From Calothrix sp. CSU_2_0 (GTDB lineage: Bacteria; Cyanobacteriota; Cyanobacteriia; Cyanobacteriales; Nostocaceae): a stretch of DNA of 56,214 bases. The stretch spans positions 1-56,214 of the forward strand of contig JAAUPE010000033.1 of NCBI GenBank assembly GCA_012034595.1. The letters run 5' to 3'. The notes beneath the pieces were generated by a model. It ran no database searches and was not told where the DNA came from. It saw only the letters and a program-made list of their open reading frames with translations. This document shows positions 1-9,352 of this stretch, piece by piece. The stretch's first letter is position 1; every line of letters begins with the position of its first letter. The position numbers were made by a program, and so were the translations under genes.

Positions 1-143
1 CTGACTCCTCATATTCTGACTCCTATATTCTGACTCCTGATATTCTGACTCCTATATTCTGACTCCTATATTCTGACTCCTATATTCTGACTCCTATATT
101 CTGACTCCTATATTCTGACTCCTATATTCTGACTCCTATATTC
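1..143. repeat. 14-bp direct tandem repeat
   Basis: About ten head-to-tail copies of the unit CTGACTCCTATATT, the first ones with small variations, run from the window edge. The array may continue beyond position 1. Nothing suggests coding. It resembles the degenerate short tandem repeats common in spacers of filamentous cyanobacteria. Confidence 0.9.
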
Positions 144-433
144 TTCTTTAATCGTGACACGAGTTGTCCTGTTGTGCTTGGTTTAAATTTGGTTTAAATA
201 GATGTGGTAGTATAATTATCCGCGCATCTAATATATAGCAGTGGTTACGGTATCAAGACATTCTAGGTTATCTCGAAAGCGTACTGGTTCCGTTCACCAT
301 CTCTAGCGTCTATTTAGTTACAGAAAACATTATCGTCAGCAGATTTGGCAAGCTGCGATCGCAGTAGAGATTTCCCCAAAAGAAAATAATTAAAATTTCC
401 CATTGCCCATTTGCCCTTTTCCCCTCCCATATC

Positions 434-865
434 ATGTTTACCAATCCTCAACCCGATACCTCTGATAATAAATGGCGACATAAATTAGATAAATTTATTA
501 AGTCGCACCAACAAGAACTAGCAGCATTATCTTGGGCATTGTGGCAAGAAAACGGCAGCAGTCAAGGTACGATTGGTATCGACTTAGAGCCAACACCACA
601 TTTTGTCTATTGTCCCGATACTGCAATCGAGCAATTTAATGATAGAGTTGACAATCGACTTCAGGAACTTTTAGGGTTAATCAAACACTACAAACCCGAA
701 ATCGAAGTTTTAATGGTAGGGATTGGCAAAGACCAAGTTAAATTGATTTATTTTGAACCAAAACCCGAACCACCAGTTTGTTTTGAGCAATTAGGGAAAG
801 ATGTGGATATCCTATTAGACGAATTGGAAGCGAAATTATTAGCATCTGGCATAAATAACGACTAA
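434..865 (+). CDS. ccmS: CcmS-like beta-carboxysome assembly chaperone
   Basis: This is a 143-aa soluble protein with no signal peptide or membrane segment. The pattern of an N-terminal WRHKLDKFIKSHQQELAALSW segment, then IGIDLEPTPHFVYC near residues 48-61, then PPVCFEQLG near 113-121, matches my memory of the short cyanobacterial family annotated as CcmS. CcmS binds the shell protein CcmK1 and helps assemble carboxysomes. No ccm or rbc genes flank it here, so the call rests on sequence resemblance alone. The spacer at 146-433 holds a 51-codon frame (241-393) with one internal TAG, which may be a remnant. The ATG at 434 is the only sensible start. Confidence 0.6.
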   Translation: MFTNPQPDTSDNKWRHKLDKFIKSHQQELAALSWALWQENGSSQGTIGIDLEPTPHFVYCPDTAIEQFNDRVDNRLQELLGLIKHYKPEIEVLMVGIGKDQVKLIYFEPKPEPPVCFEQLGKDVDILLDELEAKLLASGINND

Positions 866-1001
866 CCCACGAAGTCGGGTTCCTTACCCCACGAAAAATC
901 CCCCACTCAGCACGACTAAAGCAGTAACCCGACTTCTAACCCCACGCAAAAACCCCAAATTCCCCAAAATAAAATCGCAGCATCAAGCATCTGGTAACAC
1001 G

Positions 1002-1070
1002 AGAAACCCGGTTTCTGTTGATGACGCTTCAAAGATAATCATACTTAGTTTTGAGAGAAACCCGGTTTCT
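1002..1070. repeat. Two copies of a 15-bp palindromic repeat
   Basis: The near-palindrome AGAAACCCGGTTTCT occurs at 1002-1016 and 1056-1070. It is a typical small dispersed repeat of cyanobacterial spacers. The spacer at 866-1148 also holds inverted copies of an AACCCGACTTC-like motif near 867 and 935. No gene is visible between the flanking coding regions. Confidence 0.7.
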
Positions 1071-1148
1071 TCATATTTCCCCCCGCAGACTTATCCTGTT
1101 ATAGTTTTTAATTCTTCACTTCTAACTTATTTTCTAACTTAATTATTT

Positions 1149-2213
1149 ATGCGTCCATACACAGCCATCTTAATCATACCTACAGGCATTGGTGCAGCGA
1201 TTGGTGGCTATGCTGGGGATGCATTACCTGTTGCCAAGGCAATGTCACAGGTTGTAGATAGACTGATTACCCACCCCAATGTGATGAATGGGGCAATGCT
1301 GTACTGGAATATTCCTAATGGCTTGTATGTGGAAGGGTATGGACTCGATCGCTTTGCTGCTGGGGAATGGGGTTTGCGTCCAGTTCATCAAAATAAAATT
1401 GGTTTGATTTTAGACCAGGGAATTGAACCAGAATTACGACTACGACAGTTGCAAGCTGTTGATGCAGCGAGAGCAACACTAGGATTATCGCTTACTGATT
1501 ATGTAATTACAGATGCAGCATTGAATGTGGAAATACGAACTGCAATATCCGGTGCGAGTTGGGGAACAATTGGAAATCCAGATAGTTTATTAAGGGCAGC
1601 AGATGTATTAATAAATCAAGCTGGGGCAAATGCGATCGCAGTTGTCGCTAAATTTCCGGAGGAGGTGGATGCCGTAGTCGATTATAATTATCGTATGGGT
1701 AAAGGTGTAGACCCAATTGCCGGAGCAGAAGCGGTAATTAGCCACTTAATAGTCCGAGAATTTCAAATACCTTGTGCCCATGCACCTGCTTTTTTGCCCC
1801 CACCATTAGATTCTAATTTATCCCCTCGTTCGGCAGCCGAAGAAATCGGTTATACTTTTCTACCAAGTGTGCTTGTTGGCTTGCATCGTGCCCCCCAATT
1901 TATTGTTACAGGTAGAAAAAACGCCTACCCGACAATGGATGATATTTGGGCAAATCAGGTTGATGCGTTGATTGTACCTGCTTCTTCGTGTGGTGGCAGT
2001 GCTATATTGAGTTTGAGTCAGCAGCAATGTGCGATCGTAACGGTAGAAGAAAATCAGACGCAGGTACAAGTTCCACCCCAGCCATTAGGGATAAAATCAT
2101 TACAGGTTAGTTCTTATCTTGAAGCAATTGGTGTTATCGCAGCTCATAAAGCAGGGATTAATCCATCTGTACTTCATCCAGGGATTACGTCTTTAAATTT
2201 ATTAAATCATTAA
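1149..2213 (+). CDS. DUF3326 domain-containing protein
   Basis: This 354-aa cytosolic protein begins with a hydrophobic, glycine-rich segment (ILIIPTGIGAAIGGYAGDA, residues 7-25) that is characteristic of DUF3326. This conserved family of unknown function is found in cyanobacteria and some other bacteria. Several Gly/Ala-rich stretches look like a nucleotide- or phosphate-binding alpha/beta fold, but no catalytic motif is recognised. The length is normal for the family. The gene stands alone, with 283 bp of repeat-bearing spacer upstream and about 100 bp of AACTCCTAATTCCC-type repeats downstream. Translation probably starts at the ATG at 1149, since no upstream in-frame alternative looks better. 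Confidence 0.75.
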   Translation: MRPYTAILIIPTGIGAAIGGYAGDALPVAKAMSQVVDRLITHPNVMNGAMLYWNIPNGLYVEGYGLDRFAAGEWGLRPVHQNKIGLILDQGIEPELRLRQLQAVDAARATLGLSLTDYVITDAALNVEIRTAISGASWGTIGNPDSLLRAADVLINQAGANAIAVVAKFPEEVDAVVDYNYRMGKGVDPIAGAEAVISHLIVREFQIPCAHAPAFLPPPLDSNLSPRSAAEEIGYTFLPSVLVGLHRAPQFIVTGRKNAYPTMDDIWANQVDALIVPASSCGGSAILSLSQQQCAIVTVEENQTQVQVPPQPLGIKSLQVSSYLEAIGVIAAHKAGINPSVLHPGITSLNLLNH

Positions 2214-2227
2214 TTTGCAAAAAATAC

Positions 2228-2305
2228 ATAACTCAAAACTCCTAATTCCCAACTCCTAATTCCTAACTCAAAACTCCTAATTCCCAACTCCTTACTCCTT
2301 ACTCT
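2228..2305. repeat. Degenerate heptamer/octamer tandem repeats
   Basis: The stretch consists of variants of AACTCCTAATTCCC and ACTCCTTACTCCTT repeated in tandem in the spacer before the CPBP protease gene. It is A+T-rich with no coding signal. It resembles the STRR-type spacer repeats elsewhere in the window. Confidence 0.6.
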
Positions 2306-2320
2306 TAACATTTAATCATC

Positions 2321-2905
2321 GTGGCGCAACAACAGCAAAACCAAGAACCAGAAATTCCTTATTTAACTCGCACGCAAGTGCTAGTAGCGATGGGAGTGAC
2401 AGCAATTATTTTATGGATAGTCGCGAAAATATGCTTGCAATTTGCCAATGTCCCACTCCTAAATTGGGGTTGGGATGAACAAGAATTTGTTGTCGGAATT
2501 ATTTTAGGATTATTAATTACTGCTTTAAGTAGTGTCGTCTATCGCTTTAATTCTACTTATCATCGTAGTGCTGATTATTATTTAGAAATTGTTTTAAAAC
2601 CTTTAGCATTACCCGATATAATTTGGTTGGGATTACTACCTGGATTAAGTGAAGAATTGTTATTTCGTGGTGTATTATTGCCTGCTTTAGGGGCAAATGA
2701 TTTTGCTGTCATCATTTCCAGTGTTTGCTTTGGCGTTTTACATTTGAGTGGTCCTCAACAATGGTCTTATGTTATTTGGGCTACAATTGTCGGGCTTGTA
2801 CTGGGATATAGTGCTATCATTAGCGGTAATTTATTAGTACCTATTGTGGCTCATATTGTGACTAATTTGGTTTCTAGTTATTTATGGAAAATGAAACAGT
2901 TGTAG
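2321..2905 (+). CDS. CPBP family intramembrane metalloprotease
   Basis: This 194-aa multi-pass membrane protein has hydrophobic segments near residues 21-45, 60-80, 104-120, 125-145 and 150-185. The CPBP/Abi signature is present: EELLFRGVLLP near residues 111-121 holds the conserved EExxxR, followed by a FGVLHL motif (residues 137-142) and a C-terminal HIVTNL motif. These supply the zinc-binding Glu/His residues. Family members cleave prenylated proteins or act in membrane proteostasis, but the substrate here is unknown. The start is GTG at 2321. The gene converges with the permease gene on the opposite strand, with about 20 bp between the stops. Confidence 0.85.
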   Translation: MAQQQQNQEPEIPYLTRTQVLVAMGVTAIILWIVAKICLQFANVPLLNWGWDEQEFVVGIILGLLITALSSVVYRFNSTYHRSADYYLEIVLKPLALPDIIWLGLLPGLSEELLFRGVLLPALGANDFAVIISSVCFGVLHLSGPQQWSYVIWATIVGLVLGYSAIISGNLLVPIVAHIVTNLVSSYLWKMKQL

Positions 2906-2926
2906 TCAAAAGTTTAGAGTTGAATT

Positions 2927-3730
2927 CTATTCTTTACTTCTTTTGTCCCAACATGAAAAAAGCAGCAACATCATCCGATCGAGAATAATGCCAACTCCAC
3001 CTAAATAGATGATTGCTAAAATAATTTCGCTGATATCAGAGTTATTGTAAGCATTAACAATAAAAAATCCCAATCCATCATCAGACAACAGCATTTCCGC
3101 AGCGACAACAGCCAACCAAGATAAACCTAAAGCAATTCGTAAACCTGTAAAAATATAAGGTAAAGTAGCAGGCAAAAGAATTTTATAAAATTTTTTCCAT
3201 AAAGGTAGTTTTATCATTCTACCCACATTGATATAATCTTGAGGAATCTGTTGTACTCCTAAAGCTGTATTTAAAATAATTGGCCAGATTGCAGTTATAA
3301 AAATTACAAATATTGCAGAAGGATTTGGTTTGAGAAAGATTGCCTGTGCGAGTGGCAACCACGCTAAAGGTGCTACGGGACGTAATAATTGGATAACTGG
3401 TTCGGCAGCTTGTTTGATAATTGGAATTAGGCTGATAATAAAACCAACTGGGATACCTACGAATGCAGCCAGAAAATAACCCATTGTTACACGTTTGAGG
3501 CTAGCTAAAATCAACCAAAATAAGCCTTTATTATTGTTACCTTTATAGAAAAATGGGTCAATAATTAATTCCCAAGTATCTCGAACAACTTGAATTGGAG
3601 AAGGTAATGAAGTGTCCGAACGCAAACTTAATAGATGCCAAATAATTACCAAAGTGAAAATTCCGAGAAACGAAGGTAATATTTGCTGTAATTGCCTTTG
3701 AATGGAGAGAGTTTTGATTTTTAAACTCAT
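2927..3730 (-). CDS. ABC transporter permease, NrtB/CmpB/CynB family
   Basis: This 267-aa inner-membrane permease has about six hydrophobic segments. The family loop motif near residues 196-210, FTGLRIALGLSWLAVV, is followed by EMLLSDDGLGFFI, typical of the NrtB/SsuC/TauC permeases. It lies directly downstream (83 bp) of an NrtA/CmpA-like binding-protein gene on the same strand, so the two very likely form one transporter for nitrate, bicarbonate or cyanate. The substrate cannot be decided from sequence by eye. No ATPase genes (nrtC/nrtD type) follow, and a CPBP protease gene converges from the other side. The locus is therefore incomplete or depends on an ATPase encoded elsewhere. Confidence 0.85.
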   Translation of the reverse strand: MSLKIKTLSIQRQLQQILPSFLGIFTLVIIWHLLSLRSDTSLPSPIQVVRDTWELIIDPFFYKGNNNKGLFWLILASLKRVTMGYFLAAFVGIPVGFIISLIPIIKQAAEPVIQLLRPVAPLAWLPLAQAIFLKPNPSAIFVIFITAIWPIILNTALGVQQIPQDYINVGRMIKLPLWKKFYKILLPATLPYIFTGLRIALGLSWLAVVAAEMLLSDDGLGFFIVNAYNNSDISEIILAIIYLGGVGIILDRMMLLLFSCWDKRSKE

Positions 3731-3813
3731 GCTGAATAACTATCCTTAACAAAAATGTTTTGAGATTGATATTTCTGACTTTTTGAATCAACCGAGAATA
3801 TTTCTTCGTAATT

Positions 3814-5117
3814 CTAATTGTTAATAATTGCTGCTTTTAAGTATTCCTGGGGATTTTCTGGGTCAAATTCCAAACCATTAAAAAACTTCTCAATTCCACG
3901 GGATGTACTAGTTGGGATTGCTTGTTCTTGACCAATTTTTTTAGCAACTTCTCGCCAAATATCTTCGCGATTTACCGCATCAATTAACGGTTTTGTGTCA
4001 AAATCTAGCGAACGATTCCCCCAGCGCATATCTTCATACAAAACCACAAATCATGACTTTTATATGGATAAGAAGCATTATTTTCCCAAAATTTGATGGC
4101 ATGGGGACTATTTTCTACAACTCTGCCATTCCCATAATCAAACTTACCTAGCAAACGCTGATCAATAACATCTTTTGGTACACCGATCCATTGTCGTTGG
4201 GAAACAATCTCGAATAACTCAGCTTTATTTTCGGGGCGATCGCACCAAATTTGTGCTTCCATGATTGCTGCTAAAATCGCTTGTGTGGCTTTTGGATATT
4301 TATCAACCCATTCCCCACGCATGACAAAAGCTTTTTCTGGATGATTATTCCACAATTCACCACTGGTAACAGCCGAATAACCAATTTTTTGGTTAATTAA
4401 ACGCTGATGCCAAGGATCGACGACGCAAAACCCTTCCATTGAACCACCTCGCATATTTGCAACCATTTGCGGTGGAGGAATTACAATCAAAGATGCATCT
4501 GTTTCTGGATCGATACCACCATTCGCTAACCACCAACGCATAAAAAAATCCCCCGTGACTCGACGAAAGGGAATGGCAAAGCGAATTGATTCACCAGATT
4601 TGGCTTTGGTTTGTAATGCGGGTTTGAGAGGGGAACTATCTAAACCCAAATTTAAATTTTTGTAAGTATTGGCAATGGAAATACCCTGACCATTGAGATT
4701 TAAACGTGCCAGGATATATATGGGTATTTTGCGGTTATAGCTAATCTCCCCGGTAGTAATCAAATAAGCCATTGGAAACAGCAAATGCGCTCCATCCAAT
4801 CCCTCATCAACAGAACCTAGCATCAATCTATCTCGTATCACTGCCCAAGATGGCTGTTTTTGTACTATGACATCTGGTACACCATGCTTGGCAAACATCC
4901 CTTTGGCTTTGGCAATAATTAGCGGGCAACAACTGACTACTGAGACAAAACCGAGAACGGCTTTGGTGGTTTCTGGTGTATCGTTGTAACCTGCATACAC
5001 TCCTGGATTTAACTCTGCAAGGGTCGAATTTCCAGAATTAAAATTCTGAGCTAGATGGTACGCTAAGGCACTTGCTGTAGTCGTAGCCAAAAATTTACGT
5101 CTGGAAAGCTTTGCCAT
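3814..5117 (-). pseudogene. NrtA/CmpA/CynA-type substrate-binding protein, frameshifted
   Basis: The first 370 codons from the ATG at 5117 encode a Tat-type signal (SRRKFLATT near residues 5-13) and a CmpA/NrtA-like solute-binding domain. After KSHDLWF the frame breaks. The rest of the protein (LYEDMRWG to the stop at 3814) continues in another frame. Adding one A to the AAAA run at 4040-4043 on the plus strand restores a continuous protein of about 430 aa, the usual family length. The GGGIDGGQWQMPMP signature I recall from NrtA/CmpA is replaced by a different EGLDGAHLLFPM segment, so nitrate is not a safe assignment and a cyanate or related substrate is possible. The break may be a sequencing error. 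Confidence 0.8.
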
Positions 5118-5235
5118 ACATGATATTTGAGATTTCGCGAGGAGAAATTGCTGAATTTACTTATTTCTATGCACTGTGGCTTAAAGAATAGTATTTAGTC
5201 AAGAGGTGGGAATCGGGTGATTTTAATTTTAGATC

Positions 5236-5266
5236 ATTCCCAATTCCCAATCCCCAATCCCCAATT
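5236..5266. repeat. STRR1-like heptamer repeat
   Basis: ATTCCCA and CCCCAAT units are repeated in tandem just beyond the 3' end of the metalloprotease gene. The heptamer matches the CCCCAAT class known as STRR1 in filamentous cyanobacteria. Confidence 0.7.
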
Positions 5267-8181
5267 TAATTTGATTGAATCCTCGCATCCAAAATTTTAT
5301 CAATCCTGTCTCGTGTTTCTAAAATATGCGCTTTGGTGTACTCATCATCTGAATTCACAGATTTTAACTTTTCATCAAGCTGCTTCAACTTATACCAAGC
5401 TATTGTGCGAGCATCTTCGGGAACACTACTAAAATCCTCCCCTTTACGTAGTACCATTCCCGTCAAAACATCTAAATAGCGTCTTTGTATCCCCCTCCGC
5501 AAACTAGATATTTTAATATCTCCGCGTTTAGGTTTAATTACTTCCGTCCAAATCCCCGACTGTAACGTGTCAAATAACTCAGGAATCGTCAGTGAATTCC
5601 CTGAGTCTGTTTTGAGTTCGATGTCCTTAATTCGAGATAGTCTATCCCCAGATAATAAATCGACCAACACAGAACTCTGAATAAACAACACCAAATCATG
5701 AATTGGATAATCCAAACGTCCAATTTGCGGATTACTACCCCAATGTCGCCATCTTGAAGGTGCTAATTTATTCAGGAGTTCGGGTGGAAAATTGAACGCA
5801 TCGTCAGCAAAAACATATTTCTGTAACGTTGCTAAAGCTTCCCGTTGCTTTTCCACAGCTACAGGTTCAAATGGTAAACGCCCATTGCGATCGCTACTGC
5901 GAACTCGGTAAAATGATTGTCCACCAATATATTTTGTGGCGAAGAAAATATTCTGGAAGTAATTCCCCAAAACTGTCCCGAATTGTTCCCCCACATCACT
6001 AATCCCGTCATCGTTGGTGGGATAGCGCTTATTGATTAAATCCCACAGTTGCCGAGAATTATCCAGTTGCCATTGGGAATAAGTGAGTACGTTACGACTA
6101 TTATCCCAAGCGTTAACCGTGGGATCGAGGTCAAACATATCTTCGTCGGTAGAATAGCTTAACTCTGGATTTGCTACCGATTCCTGGGCAATTTTTTCTA
6201 AAAAGGGCTTTTCGGCAGCAGTTGTTGCCACTTGTATCGGTGCATAACCGTATTTTATTGCCCAATCGTCGTATGGTCCCACCATACTCGGAAAATAATC
6301 ACCCTGCTTAATTCCTTTCGGGGCAATGTTGGGGGGAATATAATCCATTAGGGATGTTGTCAAACCACGTCTGCGGGTGATTTCGGTATTATTCATCTCC
6401 TCCGGTTTCAACATCGTACTGCCTCGGAAATTGTGCCGCAATCCCAAGGTATGTCCGACTTCATGGGCAATTATTAAGCGCAGATATTGATGAATATAGG
6501 TTTTAATTTGTTCGGGAGTTGCAGCAACCGTTGGTAACATCGTCATTGTCATCTTACCAACGGCAAATTGGTTTGCTGCTTCTATGCCGTAACAAAGGTC
6601 ATATTCCCCAGCAAGTCGCGAAATCTGAGCGATAAATCCGGTTTGATTTTGCTGTTGTTTACCTTTAGAAAAAACCTTAGCATCAAGTCCATTCGCACAT
6701 AGCAAGCGATTCTGCATTAATGCCGATATTGTTGTGCGATTTTGGGTTTGATTGGGCTGGACAATTTGCCGATAGTCGTTTTTCAGGGCGCGAACAAAGC
6801 TGGCATCAACCAGGATATCAGCATCTAGGATTTCTCCAGTGAGGGGATTTACCCGTGATGGTCCCATTGCAAAGAATCCATCGACGGTATTGATCCAGCG
6901 AATCGTATTGTAACGAATATCTGCGGGGTCCCATGCAGCTTTCTCAGGCATTTGCTGAACTTGGATTGCGTCTTTAAATCCAATCTTGGCAAATGCTTGG
7001 TTCCACATTAATACCCCTTCTTTAATCGCATCCCGATATTCAAACGGAACAGCATTATCAATCCAGAAAACTATGGGTTTTTTGGGGGGAGAAATTGCCG
7101 CATTCGGGTCTTTTTTCTCCAGATTCCAACGGTTAGTATACCTGACAAATGGGTCCCTACGCTCGTCGTTCGATAAATCTTGGTATGCGGTAATAAAATA
7201 ACCAACACGTTCGTCAGCCAAGCGAGGACGGTAATTATTATCTGCCAATTGTGAGAGGCTGTAGTGAATTCGTAAGGTAAAACCGCGATTATCTGCTAAA
7301 GCTTCAAAATTGGGTAAACCAGTTTCTTTGCTGCGTCCACTTCCTCCACCAATAACATTCATCACCGATTCAATCTCGATATTTTGGGGAAAGGTTTTGG
7401 CACTGCCAAAATACGAACCCTCAGCACCACTGGAAACCCCCAAACTTGCCGATAATCCGGCTAAATCAGTTAGTAATAAATCCCCTAAATCTATTAATAG
7501 GGTTTTGCGATCGCTATTAATACTCTTAATGGGAATATTATACAGAACCGAATCGCTAAAAGAACGGGCGAGCGATCGCGCTTGGGGGTCCCCATCACGA
7601 GTACGAAAATTTACATTCCTGACTACGAATTGCAAGTTATTATTTACCCGTTGAAAGTAAAATAAAAAGTCCTGTAACGGCATCCCACTATAAATACCAC
7701 CTTCCCCAATCCCCGATTCCAAGGTAGCTGTGGTCAAAAAGTTCTTATTTAGCTGTTCGGGTTTAATTTCCAAATAAATTTTATTCTTTTCTTTATTCCG
7801 GTATAAAGTAAACAAACCATCTAAACGTTGAGTATCTTTAGTCACCTCATCAAAAGGCTCTAAATCATCGCGTTTTGGCGGTTTGGTTTTTTCGTTAGGC
7901 TTTTTACTATCCTCTGGTTTCTTGGCAAGCTGCAAAAAGGGTTGCTGACTAGCTTTTTTGATATCTTCTACCACCCAGGCAAAATTTTCTGGTTGAACCT
8001 GTTGATTTTTGCCCAGCACCCAGACTTGCCCCGGTTTTAATGTCTTTTTAACCCCTTTATCTTTCCCAACAGCAGCAACAACGGTTTTGGCGACAGCTTT
8101 CCCAGCAGAAAGTGCCATCGTATTGGAAACACCCAAAACCAAACCATGCAACAAAACAATATAACAAGTTAACCGCTTCAT
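5266..8181 (-). CDS. Secreted zinc-dependent metalloprotease (DUF5117/DUF4953 type)
   Basis: This large exported protein of about 971 aa contains a clear metzincin-like site, HEVGHTLGLRHNF (HExxHxxGxxH), roughly two thirds along. The overall architecture is that of DUF5117-DUF4953 metalloproteases: an N-terminal beta-rich domain, a catalytic domain and an alpha-helical C-terminal domain. An open frame begins at 8238. I prefer the ATG at 8181, because AAGGA lies about 9 nt upstream and the protein then starts with a proper signal peptide (MKRLTCYIVLLHGLVLG). A Lys/Pro-rich linker (KPEDSKKPNEKTKPPK) follows the mature N-terminus. It probably acts in the periplasm or outside the cell. The substrate is unknown. 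It is transcribed towards the NrtA-like gene. Confidence 0.85.
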   Translation of the reverse strand: MKRLTCYIVLLHGLVLGVSNTMALSAGKAVAKTVVAAVGKDKGVKKTLKPGQVWVLGKNQQVQPENFAWVVEDIKKASQQPFLQLAKKPEDSKKPNEKTKPPKRDDLEPFDEVTKDTQRLDGLFTLYRNKEKNKIYLEIKPEQLNKNFLTTATLESGIGEGGIYSGMPLQDFLFYFQRVNNNLQFVVRNVNFRTRDGDPQARSLARSFSDSVLYNIPIKSINSDRKTLLIDLGDLLLTDLAGLSASLGVSSGAEGSYFGSAKTFPQNIEIESVMNVIGGGSGRSKETGLPNFEALADNRGFTLRIHYSLSQLADNNYRPRLADERVGYFITAYQDLSNDERRDPFVRYTNRWNLEKKDPNAAISPPKKPIVFWIDNAVPFEYRDAIKEGVLMWNQAFAKIGFKDAIQVQQMPEKAAWDPADIRYNTIRWINTVDGFFAMGPSRVNPLTGEILDADILVDASFVRALKNDYRQIVQPNQTQNRTTISALMQNRLLCANGLDAKVFSKGKQQQNQTGFIAQISRLAGEYDLCYGIEAANQFAVGKMTMTMLPTVAATPEQIKTYIHQYLRLIIAHEVGHTLGLRHNFRGSTMLKPEEMNNTEITRRRGLTTSLMDYIPPNIAPKGIKQGDYFPSMVGPYDDWAIKYGYAPIQVATTAAEKPFLEKIAQESVANPELSYSTDEDMFDLDPTVNAWDNSRNVLTYSQWQLDNSRQLWDLINKRYPTNDDGISDVGEQFGTVLGNYFQNIFFATKYIGGQSFYRVRSSDRNGRLPFEPVAVEKQREALATLQKYVFADDAFNFPPELLNKLAPSRWRHWGSNPQIGRLDYPIHDLVLFIQSSVLVDLLSGDRLSRIKDIELKTDSGNSLTIPELFDTLQSGIWTEVIKPKRGDIKISSLRRGIQRRYLDVLTGMVLRKGEDFSSVPEDARTIAWYKLKQLDEKLKSVNSDDEYTKAHILETRDRIDKILDARIQSN

Positions 8182-8238
8182 TCCCATCCATCCTTGGCAA
8201 TCAAAACCCCACTTAATGACGAGTATCGGCAAGTCCAA

Positions 8239-8570
8239 ACAACTTTCCCAACTCGACTATCCAACCTCACCTGAAAGATGCTTTTAACTGCCCGATATCA
8301 AGCAATTAAAAATTCAGGTGCTTTTTGCACTGTTTTACTGTAGTATTTTTGCAAACAATCATACGGGTATATGGCTCAATCGAGGATACTTCCATAAATA
8401 AATGCCCCTGTCAGTAGCAAACAGTACCTAATAATGTTCGTATACAACTAACCTTCAGATGAAACATAAAATAGTATAAACAAATCTATTAGAGAATTTG
8501 TTTTCGGTGACAAATCAAGTATTTTTTTATCACATATTTTATTTTGACAAAAAATAAAACACCAATCTGC
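8239..8570. other. Spacer between divergent genes
   Basis: This A+T-rich spacer lies between the metalloprotease gene (minus) and the pentapeptide locus (plus), so it should hold both promoters. No clear operator, repeat or RNA structure was recognised. A purine-rich SD-like GGAGGGG sits at its end (8571-8577). Confidence 0.4.
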
Positions 8571-8584
8571 GGAGGGGAACACTA

Positions 8585-8803
8585 ATTGAACTATTAACAC
8601 AAAATACAGCAATAAATACCACAACTTCTAAGTTTGATAAAAAACTGGTAGTGCGATCGCTAATTCAAGTAATATACAAGCACAAAAATACACTCAATAC
8701 CTTGGATATCTATGAACCAAAAGAAAAAAAGCAAATCGCAAAAGACAAAATAAATATCCAGTCAACTTTAAAGCAATCAATTCCATCTGTAGTAACAACA
8801 TAA
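8585..8803 (+). CDS. Possible small protein upstream of the pentapeptide gene
   Basis: An open frame of about 72 codons begins after a strong SD-like GGAGGGG (8571-8577) and ends with TAA at 8801-8803, ten bases before the GTG of the next gene. No ATG, GTG or TTG lies at the proper distance. An ATT at 8585 is 9 nt after GGAGG, and the only conventional in-frame start is GTG at 8651 (about 50 aa). Codon composition looks coding (KFDKKLVVRSLIQVIYKHK and a Lys-rich middle), and the spacing suggests an operon with the downstream gene. I do not recognise the protein. Confidence 0.3.
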   Translation: MELLTQNTAINTTTSKFDKKLVVRSLIQVIYKHKNTLNTLDIYEPKEKKQIAKDKINIQSTLKQSIPSVVTT

Positions 8804-8813
8804 ATTAGTATCA

Positions 8814-9329
8814 GTGGATACAGAAATGTCAGATTTATCCCAAGTCTGGAAGCGTTTAAGAACTTATATGCGGGATTCCTGGTTGCCAGAAAACTCCCAC
8901 CAAGCGCAAATGGCGAATAAAGTATTATTAACCTTAAGAAAAGATGTTAAAAAACAAAAACAAATAGATGAATCATCAGACAAAAATTTACAGCGACAAT
9001 TAATTGACGAAAAACTTCACACGATAATTCAAGAATGGGCGCAAGTAGATAATAAATTAAATTGGCTAATCAGTAATACAGATTTCCATACAGAAATTTA
9101 CAATTTACTAGGAGAAGAATCGCTCAAAGTCGAAATTCTCCAAGCGCTAATGGGAAAGCTCATCAATAGTCCCCAATTTCTTCCAATTCAACTGTTTCAA
9201 CGTCTCGAAAATTTTTATAGTCGTTGGTGTCAAGGAGAATTTATAGATGCACCTGCCAATGAGAATTTTCCCCAAAAAAACTCCTACAAATTCAATCCAG
9301 TCATACTCACCTGGGATTACGTCAAGTAG
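8814..9329 (+). CDS. N-terminal part of pentapeptide-repeat protein (frame 1)
   Basis: This 171-aa frame begins with GTG at 8814. It encodes an alpha-helical region rich in Trp, Leu and Gln without a recognised enzyme motif. At codons near 9272-9281 it reads Q-K-N through the heptamer A AAA AAC, then continues into an unrelated tail ending at 9329. Shifting -1 at that heptamer gives KKLLQIQSSHTHLGLRQVDIYTGLN, which joins in frame to the pentapeptide ORF. LGLRQVDIYTGLNVMILL is a segment I associate with intact cyanobacterial homologues. The two ORFs are therefore one gene, broken either by a missing A or by programmed slippage. Confidence 0.65.
   Translation: MDTEMSDLSQVWKRLRTYMRDSWLPENSHQAQMANKVLLTLRKDVKKQKQIDESSDKNLQRQLIDEKLHTIIQEWAQVDNKLNWLISNTDFHTEIYNLLGEESLKVEILQALMGKLINSPQFLPIQLFQRLENFYSRWCQGEFIDAPANENFPQKNSYKFNPVILTWDYVK
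9274..9281 (+). other. A AAA AAC slippery site / frameshift position
   Basis: Seven A residues followed by C sit in the phase required for -1 ribosomal frameshifting (codons CAA AAA AAC). A -1 slip leads directly into the downstream pentapeptide frame. A lost A in an A8 run would look identical. Confidence 0.6.
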
Positions 9330-9352
9330 ACATATATACTGGGCTAAATGTA

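Noticed and set aside
241-393. 51-codon frame with one internal TAG before the CcmS-like gene
   Set aside because: It reads partly like coding (HYRQQIWQAAIAVEI) but is interrupted, has no known family and is too short to support. It is mentioned only as a possible remnant.
5118-5235. NtcA-type site (GTA-N8-TAC) upstream of the NrtA-like gene
   Set aside because: No matching spacing was found by eye, so nitrogen control by NtcA is not claimed.
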